A DNA stretch of 64,000 bases, from the NCBI GenBank assembly GCA_010909165.1, contig VJWM01000007.1, positions 248,001 through 312,000 on the forward strand, given 5' to 3'. The notes below the pieces were generated by a model. The model was not told where the DNA came from. It saw nothing but the letters and a program-made list of their open reading frames with translations, and did no database searches. Of this stretch, positions 1 to 12,903 are shown one piece after another. Both the position numbers and the translations under genes were made by a program. Every line of letters starts with the position of its first letter. Within the stretch, counting starts at the first letter, position 1. This DNA is from Anthoceros angustus (Eukaryota; Streptophyta; Anthocerotopsida; Anthocerotales; Anthocerotaceae).

Positions 1-997
1 AAGAGACTTTGAACTTTCATCACTCCTAGTGTACTTTATAATCTTGTATATTACATTTCATTGTGTTGGGTGACGAGGTTACAAAAAACAAAGTTCCAAA
101 AATCAATAATGTTCATATAAATCGCAGCCTACTCGCTGTTTCTCGATGACGGTTTATAGCATTGTTAAATTAAGTACAATTCAAAATAAGAGATGTATAA
201 GCTTATAATATAGCAACTCCTGGTTTTGGACATGTTGATGCGAATGCTACTGAGAGAGGAGCAAGATGCGCTAAATATTCAATACCCCCATAGATAGCAT
301 GGTCCGACCAAAACCACTTGAAAACTTAACTGAACTATAACTAGGCATCGTATTGGTGAATAAATGTATTCCTGAGCTTAATGCACAATAACTATTAAGA
401 GATAGCTTGGGCATTTCTGAGAAAGAGCTAATGGCAATGCTATTACTCGAGAGAAAGAGAATAGGGTCAATAGTTCATTCCATTAGCCAATGCTCCTCCT
501 CGAGAGAAAAAGAATCGGGTCAATAGTTCATTCACTAGATTGTATAGCGAATTTGATCTTGGGCTGAGAGATCGAACAAGTGCTCTTCGAACCATGCGAG
601 ATATTCACCTATCATACGGTTCACCAACTCGAATTACCTAAATGAAACCCACCTATGACCATGTGCCGCGCTCTGAGTTCTTAAGCTCAAGGTAACAATG
701 GTGGCATACAGCTAGAAAACGTCTCATTAGATCTTCAACAGGATGTGTGAGCATTAGACAAAATGCATGGCAGCACGTGAATAACAAGAAAATAGAACTT
801 AGCTCTAGAGCCCTTATATATATAATATCTAGTGATACATAATAATTTGAAGGTCCCCGGACGCAAAATACCAACTTAGTGGTAGAATTCTTCTTTTTGT
901 AATACATATTGTGAAATAGGTCGACGGTTTCCGAGACCGAATTGTCGCTATATATGTCTGTATACCCACACCCTACAAATACACAAGCCAGAAAGCT
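1..997. other. AT-rich upstream region, no gene recognised
   Basis: About 1 kb of mostly AT-rich sequence with only short, unconvincing reading frames on either strand. It contains an imperfect direct repeat of about 35 bp (448-482 and 499-533, both starting ctcgagagaaa). The right end is presumably the promoter and 5' leader of the ribosomal protein gene that follows. Confidence 0.6.
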
Positions 998-1006
998 AAA
1001 CCCTAA
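998..1006 (+). promoter_or_regulatory. telo-box upstream of RPS17
   Basis: The sequence aaaccctaa lies about 130 bp upstream of the RPS17 start codon. In plants the telo-box is a known promoter element of translation-machinery genes, usually close to the transcription start. The match and position are seen directly; its use here is inferred from the family of the downstream gene. Confidence 0.65.
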
Positions 1007-1133
1007 ACCTAGCGAGGTATTTGTGCAAGCCCCTTCCTTTGTTTCAGGTCTCTCCTGCCCCCGAAGCCCTTGACGTCGTGCTGCCCCGTCTTCTAGCGCA
1101 AGCGGAGCTGTCGGAGCTGCGAATTCTGTGACC

Positions 1134-1925
1134 ATGGTGAGTGCCCTTGCAGCGTCTTTGTGTGGGCTGGTTTGATGCGGTCGCGGACTGAGGGGTGCGT
1201 CTTGTCCAGGGGCGTGTAAGGACCAAGACGGTGAAGAAGGCCTCCAGGGTCATCATCGAGAGGTACTACTCTCGAATGACTCTGGACTTCCAGACGAACA
1301 AGAAGATTGCAGAGGAGGTCGGGATCATCCCGTCCAAGCGTCTTCGGAATAAGATTGCCGGATTCGCTACGGTAAGTGAGCCTGAGATTGGGTGCCGGAG
1401 GTGCCGCTAGGTTTCTGCATACCTAACCCAATCGTTTCTGTCGTCGCAGCACTTGATGAAGCGAATCCAGAGGGGTCCCGTGCGGGGTATCTCCTTGAAG
1501 CTCCAGGAGGAGGAGCGCGAGCGGCGGATGGACTTCGTTCCTGAGGAGTCAGCCATCAAGACCGACCTCATCGAGGTGAGTGATTGGCAGCCGAATCCCG
1601 GCAAAGGAGCAAAAAGGTTGCGTGCGATGTTGAGGTCGGGGTCATCTTTGAGCTCTGACGTGTTGAGCGTATTGTTGCAAGCAGGTCGACAAGGAAACCA
1701 TCGATCTGCTGGCCCATTTGGGCATGCCGGAACTACCCGGTGTCACCCAGCAGGTGCGGCCCTGAGCCTGGGCTCGTGTTTCCTTTGTCTTTGTACGTGC
1801 TGCTCGCGGTCGCTCATGGCGTGGTGCTGTTGCAGGCTTTACCTGCTGCTGGCCAGGGTTTCTTCAAGCCTCAGGGCGGGCAAGGGTTCCAGGGCGGGAA
1901 CTATCAAGGAAACCGCAGGAACTAG
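1134..1925 (+). CDS. RPS17: 40S ribosomal protein S17 (eS17)
   Basis: Structural protein of the cytosolic small ribosomal subunit. Five exons with clean GT-AG junctions: 1134-1136 (the start codon alone), 1210-1371, 1450-1575, 1685-1753 and 1836-1925. Together they encode 149 aa, close to the plant family length of about 140. The conserved eS17 core is complete: [14 protein letters not shown] at the N terminus, then [13 protein letters not shown] and [19 protein letters not shown]. The tail is rich in Gly, Gln and Phe. The first intron directly after the ATG is unusual to the eye, but exon 2 opens with Gly in frame, which settles the start. A telo-box lies just upstream. Alternatives are not credible. 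Confidence 0.97.
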
Positions 1926-2899
1926 GTTCACGATTCTGCAGCTACCCAAGCCGAGGCCATGGAAGCCAGACGCGAGGGGCTCGGGGTGACGGGAGTGAGA
2001 TAGGCAATGTTCCCAGCTGGCTCACCTGTCGCCCCGTCGGCCCTGAAGTCAAGTCAAATTTTGGTAGCCCTGTGAAGTTGTTAGAAAGAGGCTTTTCAGA
2101 GGCTTTTCTGGGCTTGGGTTGGCCGTCAAATTTATGGTCTCAATTTTGGCATTGAGTTGTTTGATATTTCCTGGTGCGAATGGGGCTTGTTGCTGTCATC
2201 CCTTGGTCGCATAAAAATCCGGTGAGACTGGGTACTGAGGCATCTGCCTTCCATGAATGAGCGTGCAAAGCCAAGAGGTATCGTGCTTCCGACGTTGCGG
2301 CGACGTTAGACATTGTGACAGAATTAGAGATGGCAGAAACCGAGGGGTTAAGGGGGTTTGGACATTAGCGGACGCTGGCGCATGTGACAGACAGACGGTA
2401 AAGCGGGTGGGGTCGGCCATGGCAAATGGGGGGCGTACTTTTGGTGCAGGCGGGGCCCCACGACGTCTGGCACGGCCCCCGTGTCCACTGCGATTCGCGA
2501 TAGCCCATGGTCAGGCTTCCGGCCCCTCCCCTCCCCTCCGAGCCATGTAACGGAACGGAACGTAACGGAACGGGGCGAAACGGGACTCGGCAGGTGGTGA
2601 CCTCGTGCGCCAGGGCCAGGCAGCGCATGATGGCAAACGCCACAGTTCCGCCGTTCCGCCGTTCCGCCCGGAGGCATGGGCATGGGTATCGGCATTTCCC
2701 TCCCTCCTTTTAGCGTCCATGAGAGGAGCGGATGTGCTTTCATATGTGAAGGCCTTTATGGGACTCAGAAAGCATATCTACTCCATAGGTAACAAGCCGC
2801 TATGGGAGAGATACACAAATGCTGTTGGATGCAGAAGAAGGGAAAGGCAAAGGGAAGGCATGTTATGTGTATCCATGTGTGCTATGTCGATGCACGACA
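1926..2899. other. RPS17 3' flank and intergenic spacer with GGAAC repeats
   Basis: No gene supported. Two short, nearly complementary repeat tracts stand out: tandem cggaac units at about 2549-2580 and ccgttccg units at about 2645-2670. They could pair into a stem about 60-120 nt apart. Overlapping reading frames here exist on both strands with no homology I recognise and look like compositional artefacts. Confidence 0.5.
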
Positions 2900-4673
2900 G
2901 TGCGTGTGTGAGAGCACCGCTCCCCATCCCCATCCTCGGCCTCGGCCTCGGCCTCTGCCTCTGCCTCTGCCTCTGCCATCCTTCCTTCCTCTTCTGACTC
3001 CTCCTCCCTTCTCCTCTCCTCTGTGCTCCTTCCTCTTGCTGCTCCCCCCTCTCCTCGCTGCTGTGTCGTGCAGCAGCGTGCTCTCTTGCGCTCTCGACCT
3101 GCCCGCCCCGCCCGCCTCCGCTGCGCCTTTGCGTGCCGGCCCGGCCGCACCGCCTGCGCACGCCTCTTGCTCCTCCGCCGCGTGCGCATCCGGCGCCCGG
3201 CAGCCTCTGCACAGGCAGATCAATTGCAGCGCAATTGCGGCCCCTCCTGAATTCCCAGATGCAAGGTATCCAGATCTGAGGCCCCGGCTGCGCTCCCGCT
3301 GCCGCCGGCCCCTGCCCTGCCCGCCCCGCCCCGCCCCGCTCCCCTGCCGCAATTCAATTCCCCCCGCCTCCGCTGCCGAGGTCCCCGCAATTCTGTGCTG
3401 ATTTGCTGCTGGCGTGCCCGGATTCTCACCGCCTCTTGCCACTCCGCTGCTGCCCTTGCCTGCGCTCGCGAATCGGCTCCCCTTCTCCGCTGCGCTGCGT
3501 GCCGTGCTGTGGTGCCCCAGGTTTGCGCCCCGCTCCGCTCCCATCTGCTGTCCTTTGCTCTGCCTCCTGATTCCTGCTGCTTGTTTCATGCTTCCGTTGC
3601 AAATTGCTGGCCCGGGCTGCGGATCCCGTGCTCGGCCGCATGCTGTGGGATATGGATGAATGCAGAGGCACAATTTCCTTCCCGTGCACTTTGCGCTCGC
3701 TTGCTGCCCCCCGCCTGCCACCTCAGATTCACCGTCCCCGCTCCTTCAATTGCCTGCGCAGCTTGTCGGATGGGGAAACTGCCGCAGGATAGACTAATTC
3801 CACCTCTGCCTCCTTGCTCCCGGGGACCCCTTGCCTCGCCTGCTGTTGCCGCAAATTCACCACCCCCGGCACCGGCACCAGCACCGGCACCGCGAATCTT
3901 CCCAAGTACGGATTTGGCCATCGCTGCTAGGTGTGTGCGGCATCGCAATTTGCGAGGAGCACGCTGCTTTAACTCTTTCCTCACCGAATGCTGCCGATGG
4001 CGCTTATGCTCCTCATCTTCTTGCTTAGGATCTGGGAACCAATCTCACCTGCTGCAGCCTAGGGTGGCTACCGGTGCTGTCTTTTCTTGCTTCTCTTGGC
4101 TTACACAGTCGCAAGTGTTGCAGGCGCCAGCGGGAGGAAGTTTAGCTGTAGGGAGGGTGCAGGATCAAGAGTGTTGTACCAATTCAGCCACTGATTCCCG
4201 CCGTCACCCCGGCCTATGGCAATCCAAGCATTCTTCTTCCCTAGCTCTTCCCAGCCACTGCGTAACCAGTTAGGCTCGCACATGCCTTTGGATGTAGTGA
4301 GCTTGTGACTGGTTGTAGGTGCATTGCGATTCCTGTTGCTCTCACCTCAAGTACCTTTCTAGCTGTATCTTGAGTGTGATGTGAACAGCCTTTTCCCCCT
4401 CTCCTTGGAGAATGAGTCTCGATCACGTCCCATCTGTCAGGCCACTCGCACTGAGTATCAAGGACTGCGTGCACCTCAATTCTCTTCTTTGCTGCCGTAC
4501 TTACCTAACACTGTGCAATGTTGGTTGCTTGATTGCAGTTGTCTGACACTTTCAGCTTCCCAGGTGCTGTATGGTGCAGCAACTCCATGGACACTGCAGC
4601 AAGTGGGCCGCTTTGGCAGGCAGCGTCCATTCCCTGGGATCACAGCATCACGGAAAAGCCTAGTGCTGTTGTA
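2900..4673 (+). other. long pyrimidine-rich leader region of the RCC1 gene
   Basis: About 1.8 kb of strongly C+T-rich plus-strand sequence, including a hexamer tract (ctcggc/ctctgc units, about 2935-2978) and long CCG/CTG runs. It ends at the first supported exon of the RCC1-repeat gene. Open frames on both strands are Ala/Pro/Arg-rich and lack recognisable motifs, so I read the region as promoter plus 5' UTR, possibly with introns. Several cag acceptors (for example near 4538 and 4561) could end leader introns. Confidence 0.45.
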
Positions 4674-6732
4674 ATGCAGCCTCCTCAGCGTCAACCACGC
4701 CTCTTGTTTGCAAGTTCAAGCCACAATGGCGAATTCCCCTTGGCTGCCAATCCACAGATAGTGCTACACGTCCTCAGCGAATGTCATCTTGACCCACAGG
4801 ATCTTGGTCGACTCGAGGCAAGTGCTATATGATTTGATACAGCTGCAATGGTTGTTGTCAGATAGATGCCTCGCTGCATAATGATTGACTTTATTGTCCC
4901 TAAGTTTAGAGCGTTACTAGGTCACTTTGTCACCTCATGCTTTGGCCTTGTCATGTCTGCTTTCTCATAAGTCACTCGTGATGCTTGTGTGGTGCAGGCT
5001 ACATGCCAATTCTTCAGGCAACCTGCGAATTTTCTGCCAGATGTCACACTTTCATTGTCTGAGCTTGCTGCACTGGACATGTGCAAGAGGAGAGCGATTT
5101 TCAAGCCTATGACTTCTGAAGACAGGGAAGCTATGAAACAGCAATGTGGCGGCTCATGGAAGTTGGTTCTCAGATTCTTGAAAGCGGGGGAACAGTGCTA
5201 CAGGCGGGAACAGTTCCAAGCCATAGCAGGTCCTGGGCACAGCATTGTCGTGTCAAAATCTGGCTCAGTATACACGTTTGGTAGCAGTAACGCTGGACAA
5301 CTGGGTCATGGAACTGTCGAGGATGAATGGCGCCCTCGATTGGTCAGGTATGTTTCACCAGCTTGCAATGTGGTATAGGATTCAACAAGTGCAGTACCCT
5401 TTCTCACTAGTAACATGGGATCTTGAACCACATTTTTCAGGTCACTTTCAGGCATTCGCATCATCCAGGCTACAGCAGGTGTAGATCGGTCAATGCTAGT
5501 GAGTGACGCAGGCCGTGTTTATGCATTTGGTAAAGACTCCTTTGGGGATCCCGAGTATGGAGGACCAGGTTCCAAGAATGTCAGCACCCCGCAGTTGGTG
5601 GAGTCCTTGAACGGCATCTTTGTGGTCCAAGCAGCAATAGGAAACTTCTTCACAGCTGTGTTATCAAGAGAGGGGAAGGTGTACACATTTTCTTGGGGTT
5701 CAGATGCTAGAGCTGGTCATTCCACTCAACCTGAAGATCAGAAGCCCCAGTTGCTGAAAGGTGCTCTAGAAGATGTGCCTGTGGTGCAGATCTCTGCAGG
5801 CTATTGCTATCTGTTAGCTCTCACATGTCAGCGCAACATCATGTAAGCCTCATAAAAATCTTGAAGCACAGGGAAGATTGCTTGCATTCTCAGAATGTGG
5901 GAAGCAAGACCCTAACGTGTTACCTGTTTTTGGATGCAGGCAAGTGTATTCTGTAGGTTGTGGACTGGGGGGAAAGCTGGGGCATGGAACTAAAACAGAC
6001 GAGAAGTACCCACGTCTAATCGAGCACTTCCAAAACATACAGCTGCAGCCTGTCGGGATTGCTGCAGGGGCGTGGCATGCTGCTGTGGTGGGTCTGGACG
6101 GGCGTGTTTGCACATGGGGGTGGGGTCGATTTGGTTGCCTGGGTCATGGCAATGAGGAGAGCGAGCCCTTGCCCAAGGTTATTGAGAGCCTTGAAGGTGT
6201 GAAAGCTGTCCACGTGGCTACGGGTGATTACACCACATTTGTTGTGGCTGACGATGGGGAGGTATTTTCTTTTGGATGTGGTGATTCCTCGAGTCTTGGA
6301 CATTCTTCCAGTCTTCGCCAGGTGCCAGCCTGTAATGAGGGCCAGGTGAGTTCCGAAATGTCACCTGATAGCCCTCGTATATATGTATCTCCGATGCAGA
6401 TGCCACCAGCCCCCCGAGCTTGTCACGTGCTTGTTTTGCAGGCAGCATCCTTGCTAATGTGGTGTGCAATGTTTGCCCTTGTGCAGCCTGCTGGGCAACA
6501 TGCGCATGTTCATCGTCCAGAAGCGGTGACAGCTCTAAGGCGGCCAGGTGACCGAGTTGTGCAGATTAGCCTGACAAACGCCGGAACGCTGAATGCCCAT
6601 ACGTTTGCACTGACGGAGTTAGGGAAGCTGTATGCCTTCGGGGCTGGGGCCAAAGGGCAGCTTGGCACAGAGCTGCTTGACAACAGCAGCGAGCGGAGCT
6701 CACCGGAGCTTGTGGAGGTGGAGTTGGTATGA
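4674..6732 (+). CDS. RCC1-repeat protein with N-terminal F-box-like segment
   Basis: A seven-bladed-propeller protein of the plant RCC1 family, resembling the uncharacterised Arabidopsis group that carries an F-box-like N terminus. Exons: 4674-4817, 4998-5347, 5441-5842, 5940-6345 and 6487-6732, about 515 aa. The N terminus reads PQIVLHVLSECHLDPQDLGRLE, an F-box-like helix pair, followed by a conserved linker (CKRRAIFKPM). RCC1 repeats then recur: YTFGSSNAGQLGHG, VYAFGKDSFG, YTFSWGSDARAGH, YSVGCGLGGKLGHG, CTWGWGRFGCLGHG, FSFGCGDSSSLGH and YAFGAGAKGQLG. The first intron uses a GC donor (GAG then gcaagt), which is the only join keeping frame and family sequence. The start is the first in-frame ATG after the leader; an extra 5' exon is possible. 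The last intron is open in frame, so retention would also be translated. Role inferred: scaffold or ubiquitin-ligase adaptor. Confidence 0.88.
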
Positions 6733-7412
6733 CAAAAGCAAGCCTCCAAGCGTCCCGATTTGTGTACATACGGTGGCTAACATGTCACATTGGTTAGGCA
6801 GGCCTAAAAGATTGCTCAACACTGAAGCGCCGGGCTGTTGCGGACGTTCTAGCTGTAGGTAGTATAAGGGGTTCCAATTACCGTAACAGGTGTGTATGTA
6901 CAGAGGCGCATTGGCCGCGGCCGCACTCCCATCACACAGTGGAGGAAGATGTCCATCGACTGGCATGTAGAGGAAGAGAGAGGTCAGACAAGACAAGGCC
7001 GGCTTTCAGTCTTAAGTTAAAACGTTGTCACTAATCAGCAAGGAAGAAGAGGAGGCAACAGCCCGACCCGGCACTGGCAGGCTCCCGAGTCCGAGTCGGA
7101 GTCGGAGTCCGAGTCCGAGTCCGACTCTCGAGTCCGCTTCTTCTTGGTGTTAAGTTGTCGGGACATTTGAATTCGAAAAGGTAAAAGTTTTGGCGGCGCA
7201 ACGCTCCAGCGTCCGATAGGAAAGCGTTATCGGCCGGCGAGGGAGAGCCTACTGCCGTCCCTTTTGGTAGTTAGTAAACTCGGCGTCCGAGTGCGACGCG
7301 ACCTGGAGCGTTGCAAACTCATTACCGGGCGTTCCGGTCTCAGTGGCGTCGACTTGACTGGACACTAGAGTTGGTCAGAGGGTGCGAGGGATCTCCACTG
7401 CAGGGGAAGGCA
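6733..7412. other. intergenic spacer between RCC1 and calumenin genes
   Basis: About 680 bp holding the RCC1 3' UTR and the promoter or 5' leader of the EF-hand gene. Apart from the hexamer array at 7086-7135 no gene or element is visible. Confidence 0.6.
7086..7135. repeat. (GAGTCC/GAGTCG)n hexamer microsatellite
   Basis: About eight imperfect units of gagtcc or gagtcg in a row, upstream of the calumenin-like gene. Probably a neutral simple repeat in its promoter or leader. Confidence 0.85.
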
Positions 7413-9084
7413 ATGAAGGCCAGTGCTGTCTACTCGCTCATCTCGCTCGCCTTCTTGGCGCTTCTCTTCTTCTCCAAAGACCCCGAGGTGGGACGGTCGC
7501 ACCGCCGCCATGGCCCGGGCCGCCGCCTGGTGGTGCGCACCAAGCTGCTTCCTCCCGGCCGCCACCGAGCTGCAGCCTTCGATCCCATCGTGGCCGAGTA
7601 CGAGCAGCGGCGGGAGGAGCGCTACTGGGAGCAGCACCAGCCCAAGCACGCCATGCCCATGGAGTCGCAGCCGGATCCCTTCGACTCTAACGACCCGGAC
7701 TACTTCGAGGACGAGGACTATCTGAACGACGAGTACCACTTCAATCTCACGCAGCGCCTGCACTCCTTGTTCCCGCTCATCGACACCGATCACGACCACA
7801 CCATCAGCTTGCGGGAGTTGGAGGATTGGCATGTGCAGCAGGGGCTCAAGGCCGCCCGCCATCGCTCCGATCGGGATTTCAAGGCGCACGATGCGGACCA
7901 CGACGGCCGGGTCACCTTCGCCGAGTACCTGCCGGAAGTCACGCAGGAGCAGATCTGTACGGCAGTCTTCTCCGATGCCTTGCCTGCCGTCACGTTCCGT
8001 TCCTGCTGTGCGCTTAGGGCAACGCGCGTTGGTTGCCCCGGGACCCGCTAACACCATTCAGGTCTTGGATGCCAGCGAATAACAGCATGGAGCATGGTAG
8101 CGCAAGATGGTGGAAAGAACAGTTTGATCTTGCAGATGAGGACGGAGATGGAGCACTCAATTCGGCGGAGTATAACAGGTGTGGTGCCGCGTCATCTTGT
8201 TTCCGGTTGCGCAGTGACCGCCCCTGTGTCCTGCCCTGACTCCTCGTTATTGGACTCCGCAGCTTCCTTAACCCCGAAGACAGCAACAACCCTAAGCTAC
8301 GTGTCTGGCTTCGAAAGCAGGAGATTTTGTAAGTTCCCTTGCCCTAACGTACGTCATTTTCGCTGGCTGTTCCAGAAGCAAGCTTGAAGGATGTGTCACG
8401 TCGAGAAAAGAATTGTGTACGGTTTGCAGTATGTACGAGCTCAAGGTGGTTCTTGGTTGTGCTTTTCTGAGTGGTACAGAGACCATGATACGGACAAGGA
8501 TGGCAAGCTAAGTTGGGTGGAGTTTGACAAGAATATGTATGCAACGTTGAGGGATCATGGGAGGGACGAAACTATCGGCTTGACCCATAGAGACCGCACT
8601 CCGGAAGAACGACGACTTCTGGCTTCACGGTCGAAATTCGAAGCCTTGGATGCAAATGGTGATAAGTAAGACCTCCTGTCCTCCCAGCAGCTTTCTTTGT
8701 TCTATCACAGTGTTCGTATTTCCGTCAGGAGGTTTTGTGCTGACAGTTTGCAACTCCCAGCTTTCTTACGGAAGATGAGTTGGAGCCCGTCCTGGATCAG
8801 CTGCACCCAGGGGAATCATTTTACGCTAAGCAGCAGGCAGAGCAGTTGATGCAACAGGTGCGCCATGTCCTGGAATCATGAGAAGCCAGTGCTGGAAACT
8901 GCCTGCAGAGGCTAGTATGTAGAGGTGTTACCATACTCTGATTACCGCTCTTTTCGTTTGTCAGGCTGATGAAAATAGAGATGGCTTTTTGACGGTGGCG
9001 GAGATGGAACGTCATCCATATGCATTCTATAGCACTGTTGTTGATGATGGAGATTATGACTACGCCCACCATGAGCTTCGCTAG
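7413..9084 (+). CDS. calumenin/reticulocalbin-like EF-hand protein of the secretory pathway
   Basis: A CREC-family calcium-binding protein expected in the ER or Golgi lumen. The N terminus has a hydrophobic signal anchor (MKASAVYSLISLAFLALLFF). EF-hand loops follow: DTDHDHTISLRE, DADHDGRVTFAE, DEDGDGALNSAE, DTDKDGKLSWVE, DANGD(N/K)FLTEDE and DENRDGFLTVAE. Supported exons: 7413-about 7956, about 8062-8178, 8263-8328, 8480-8665, 8761-8857 and 8965-9084. The join between the first two does not close in frame: the plausible donor leaves phase 1 while the acceptor needs phase 2. A one-base assembly error, an unusual splice site or a small indel could explain this. The C terminus is HHELR; the family usually ends in an HDEL/HDEF-like retrieval signal, here followed by an extra Arg. 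Another intron may lie in the 3' UTR. Confidence 0.85.
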
Positions 9085-9733
9085 TATTCACCACCAGGTG
9101 ACCCTGAAAGGCTCTCACTCTTTTAGTTGCTAGGAGGAGAACGTCAGTCAGACTGATAATTGACTACTCTGTGCTGACGCTCATCTGCTGCTATTGCAGG
9201 CGAGCAGATTTGTGCCACTGAATGATATGGTGACATAGAATGCGCGAGACCCCAGCAACTTGTGCGTTCAATTTTATCCGCCAAGAATGCAGTTGCGTTA
9301 TGCAGCAGAGAGGTATGTCCCTCGTAATCAGCACAAAAGCATCTGCAATGGGGCTAGCTGTCTTGCAGTTTACCTGATGTTTAATTTGGGGCAGAGCGTG
9401 GACTCTGGTGTTCTCCATACCGGAAAGGGAAAGCACAGCTTTAGATACGTGAAAGCTAACAAAGGGGGTTGACATGGTGGCCGCCAGGGGTGACCTCTCA
9501 ATGTACATGTACTTCCTCGTTCTGAGGATTTTTCCATTGCATTCATGGACGGGTGTAGACGGCATCCGATCCAAAAAGATCATAATGCCTTTTGCAGTCA
9601 ACCAGAACTGCAGAATCGCAGTTAGTTTAGCTAGCGTGCTAGTTAGTTTTCATATATCGATGGCAACAACCCATGCACTTTCTTTAAAATACGCTGGTGA
9701 GCCTACACATTCATGTCAAACATCCCGAATTTT
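9085..9733. other. convergent 3' ends of calumenin-like (+) and Rieske-fold (-) genes
   Basis: About 650 bp between two convergent genes, mostly 3' UTRs. A splice-like gt...cag pair downstream of the calumenin stop (about 9097 to 9200) suggests a 3' UTR intron. The short frames here have no recognised homology. Confidence 0.5.
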
Positions 9734-10805
9734 TCACACAAATTTGACATACACACGCCCCGAGTTGGAGATCCTAGCAGGGAAGACCTGGCAAGCGAAG
9801 AAATGGTTAGACTAGAGGGACGGGTGGTGGGACAAGAAGCAATAACGAACGCGTAGCACACCTTTGCGTTCTGCTTGGGAGCCTTCTCCTTGAGGGTGCC
9901 TACCACCCACTGCAAAATGCCGTCCTTGGGGCAGTAATCCAAAACCTCCCCGTCCGCCAATCCAAAGTTTGTGTGGCACAAAGGACACTCAAGTCCTACG
10001 GCTCCATTTTCTGACTCACTTACCTGCACACACTCACGGCGGCGTGATGAGCACAGGCTAGACTTTCCTCACAGTGACGATGCTGCTGGAGCCTGAACCT
10101 GAAATCAAGCCTGTTTCTAGGCTACTGTCTTCACCTTGCCTTCAATCATCGGGAATTTGCAGGACGTGCAGTTGGCTTCGATACAGAAAAGAGCAGTGTC
10201 CCTCTTCACCAGCACGTATCTGGCATCCGATTCCCCATGGGCGTGTAACGTATCGGCCAAGAAGCTGCTTACACACTCGACGAATGCAGTGAAACAAAGG
10301 GGGCATTAATACCCTTGATTGTTGTGAATAATTGCCTTGTTCTTCTTCTCTTCTGTGAACTCTTCCGACGTGGATACCTGCACCAAGCAACACCCTCGCT
10401 GAGCTGGGCTAAGCTGGGCTGTATGCAGGCAGGTAGCAGCGCATGGACGGGCATCGGGCCCGGTACCTGCGCCCAGCCCTCGGTCGAATCCTCTCGACCC
10501 TTAATACGAGACTGCAGACCTGCTGCCGCTGCTTTCCTAGCATCCAGACCCCGGCCTTTCTTGGGAGGTCCTTGAGCGCACACCGTTGCTCGAGGTCGTT
10601 CCACGGGCAACGGCCAACACGTTTGCGTTGGCCCTAGCGGCACACCGCTGCACCAGTCACTGGACCAGCAGCCGAGCTGCCAGGACGACCATGTTAAGAA
10701 GGCACCTCTGATGCAATCTGTGCACAACAATGCAGTTCACGACGGAGCTTGGATGAGCACCTGTGAAGCGGAGAAACAGCCCTGGCTCGTCGCAACAGAG
10801 GCCAT
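9734..10805 (-). CDS. plastid Rieske-fold protein with a Cys-rich metal site
   Basis: Six exons (minus strand): 10761-10805, 10467-10676, 10313-10377, 10135-10264, 9862-10023 and 9734-9787. All phases agree and give about 221 aa. The start MASVATSQGCFSAS and the Ser/Cys/Trp-rich stretch that follows look like a chloroplast transit peptide. A conserved basic linker (GPPKKGRGLDARKAAAAGL) comes next, then a C-terminal Rieske-like beta domain with ANCTSCKFP, LECPLCHTNF, GLADGEVLDYCP and the strand RISNSGRVYV. A classical Rieske site is CxH...CxxH; here the loops read CTSC and CPLCH, so Cys replaces the first His and CxxCH the second box. It could bind a 2Fe-2S or mononuclear metal site, or be a structural relative. 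It lies 243 bp downstream of METTL5 on the same strand. The first exon is the least certain part. Confidence 0.72.
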
Positions 10806-11048
10806 GACCGTCAACGCGCACGGCTGGGCACGGCAAACAGAGCCTCAAGGATAGCGGCACATCGAGGACAGTAAGGTGGGGCCGCCGCCATACTGGATAG
10901 GAATCCAGCGGCCAGTCGCCCAACAAAGTGGAATAACACCTGCACTTTCTAACTCTCGTCTTTCTTCTAATGTTGTGTGTGAATTTCTATAGTCTTCCGC
11001 AGAGGAGGGAGAAATGCCACCCTCCGGCCATAAGGATGCCATTCCAAC

Positions 11049-12558
<1,510 letters not shown>

Positions 12559-12901
12559 GTCTTCTATCCCGCGACACTGAGCAGCAGAGTTGGCGTTGCC
12601 TCTGATCACATCGGAATCATTGCACGCCGGGGCGCCAACTGCGGTCCCTAAACGTCGTGTTCTGATTCCAGACAGACAATTCCCCGGTGTAGCGATGGTT
12701 ACTGAAAAAGGAAATCAAAACTCCAAAACAGAAAGTCCAGGTGCTTCCAGCTTTCGCCTGAGCCGCGAACGCGCTGTTTTATGCTGGTCCTGCCACCCAA
12801 CACCGTTGCCATTCATGTCATCCACAATTTATATTAACGCTTTTGCGTTCCTTAGTACCAACAGACAGTTACCTCTAGAGCCGCTCCCACATGTTCCGAA
12901 T
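12559..12901. other. METTL5 upstream region
   Basis: About 340 bp between the METTL5 start and a MITE; presumably its promoter. No other feature is visible. Confidence 0.5.
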
Positions 12902-12903
12902 TA

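Noticed and set aside
2882-3721. Long minus-strand open frame (about 280 codons) opposite the RCC1 leader
   Set aside because: Composition is Gly/Ala/Arg low complexity that mirrors the C+T-rich plus strand; no motif, and five other overlapping frames are open too.
7365-8057. Minus-strand open frame opposite the calumenin exon 1
   Set aside because: It is the antisense of a high-GC, acidic EF-hand exon; Val/Leu-rich without known domain.
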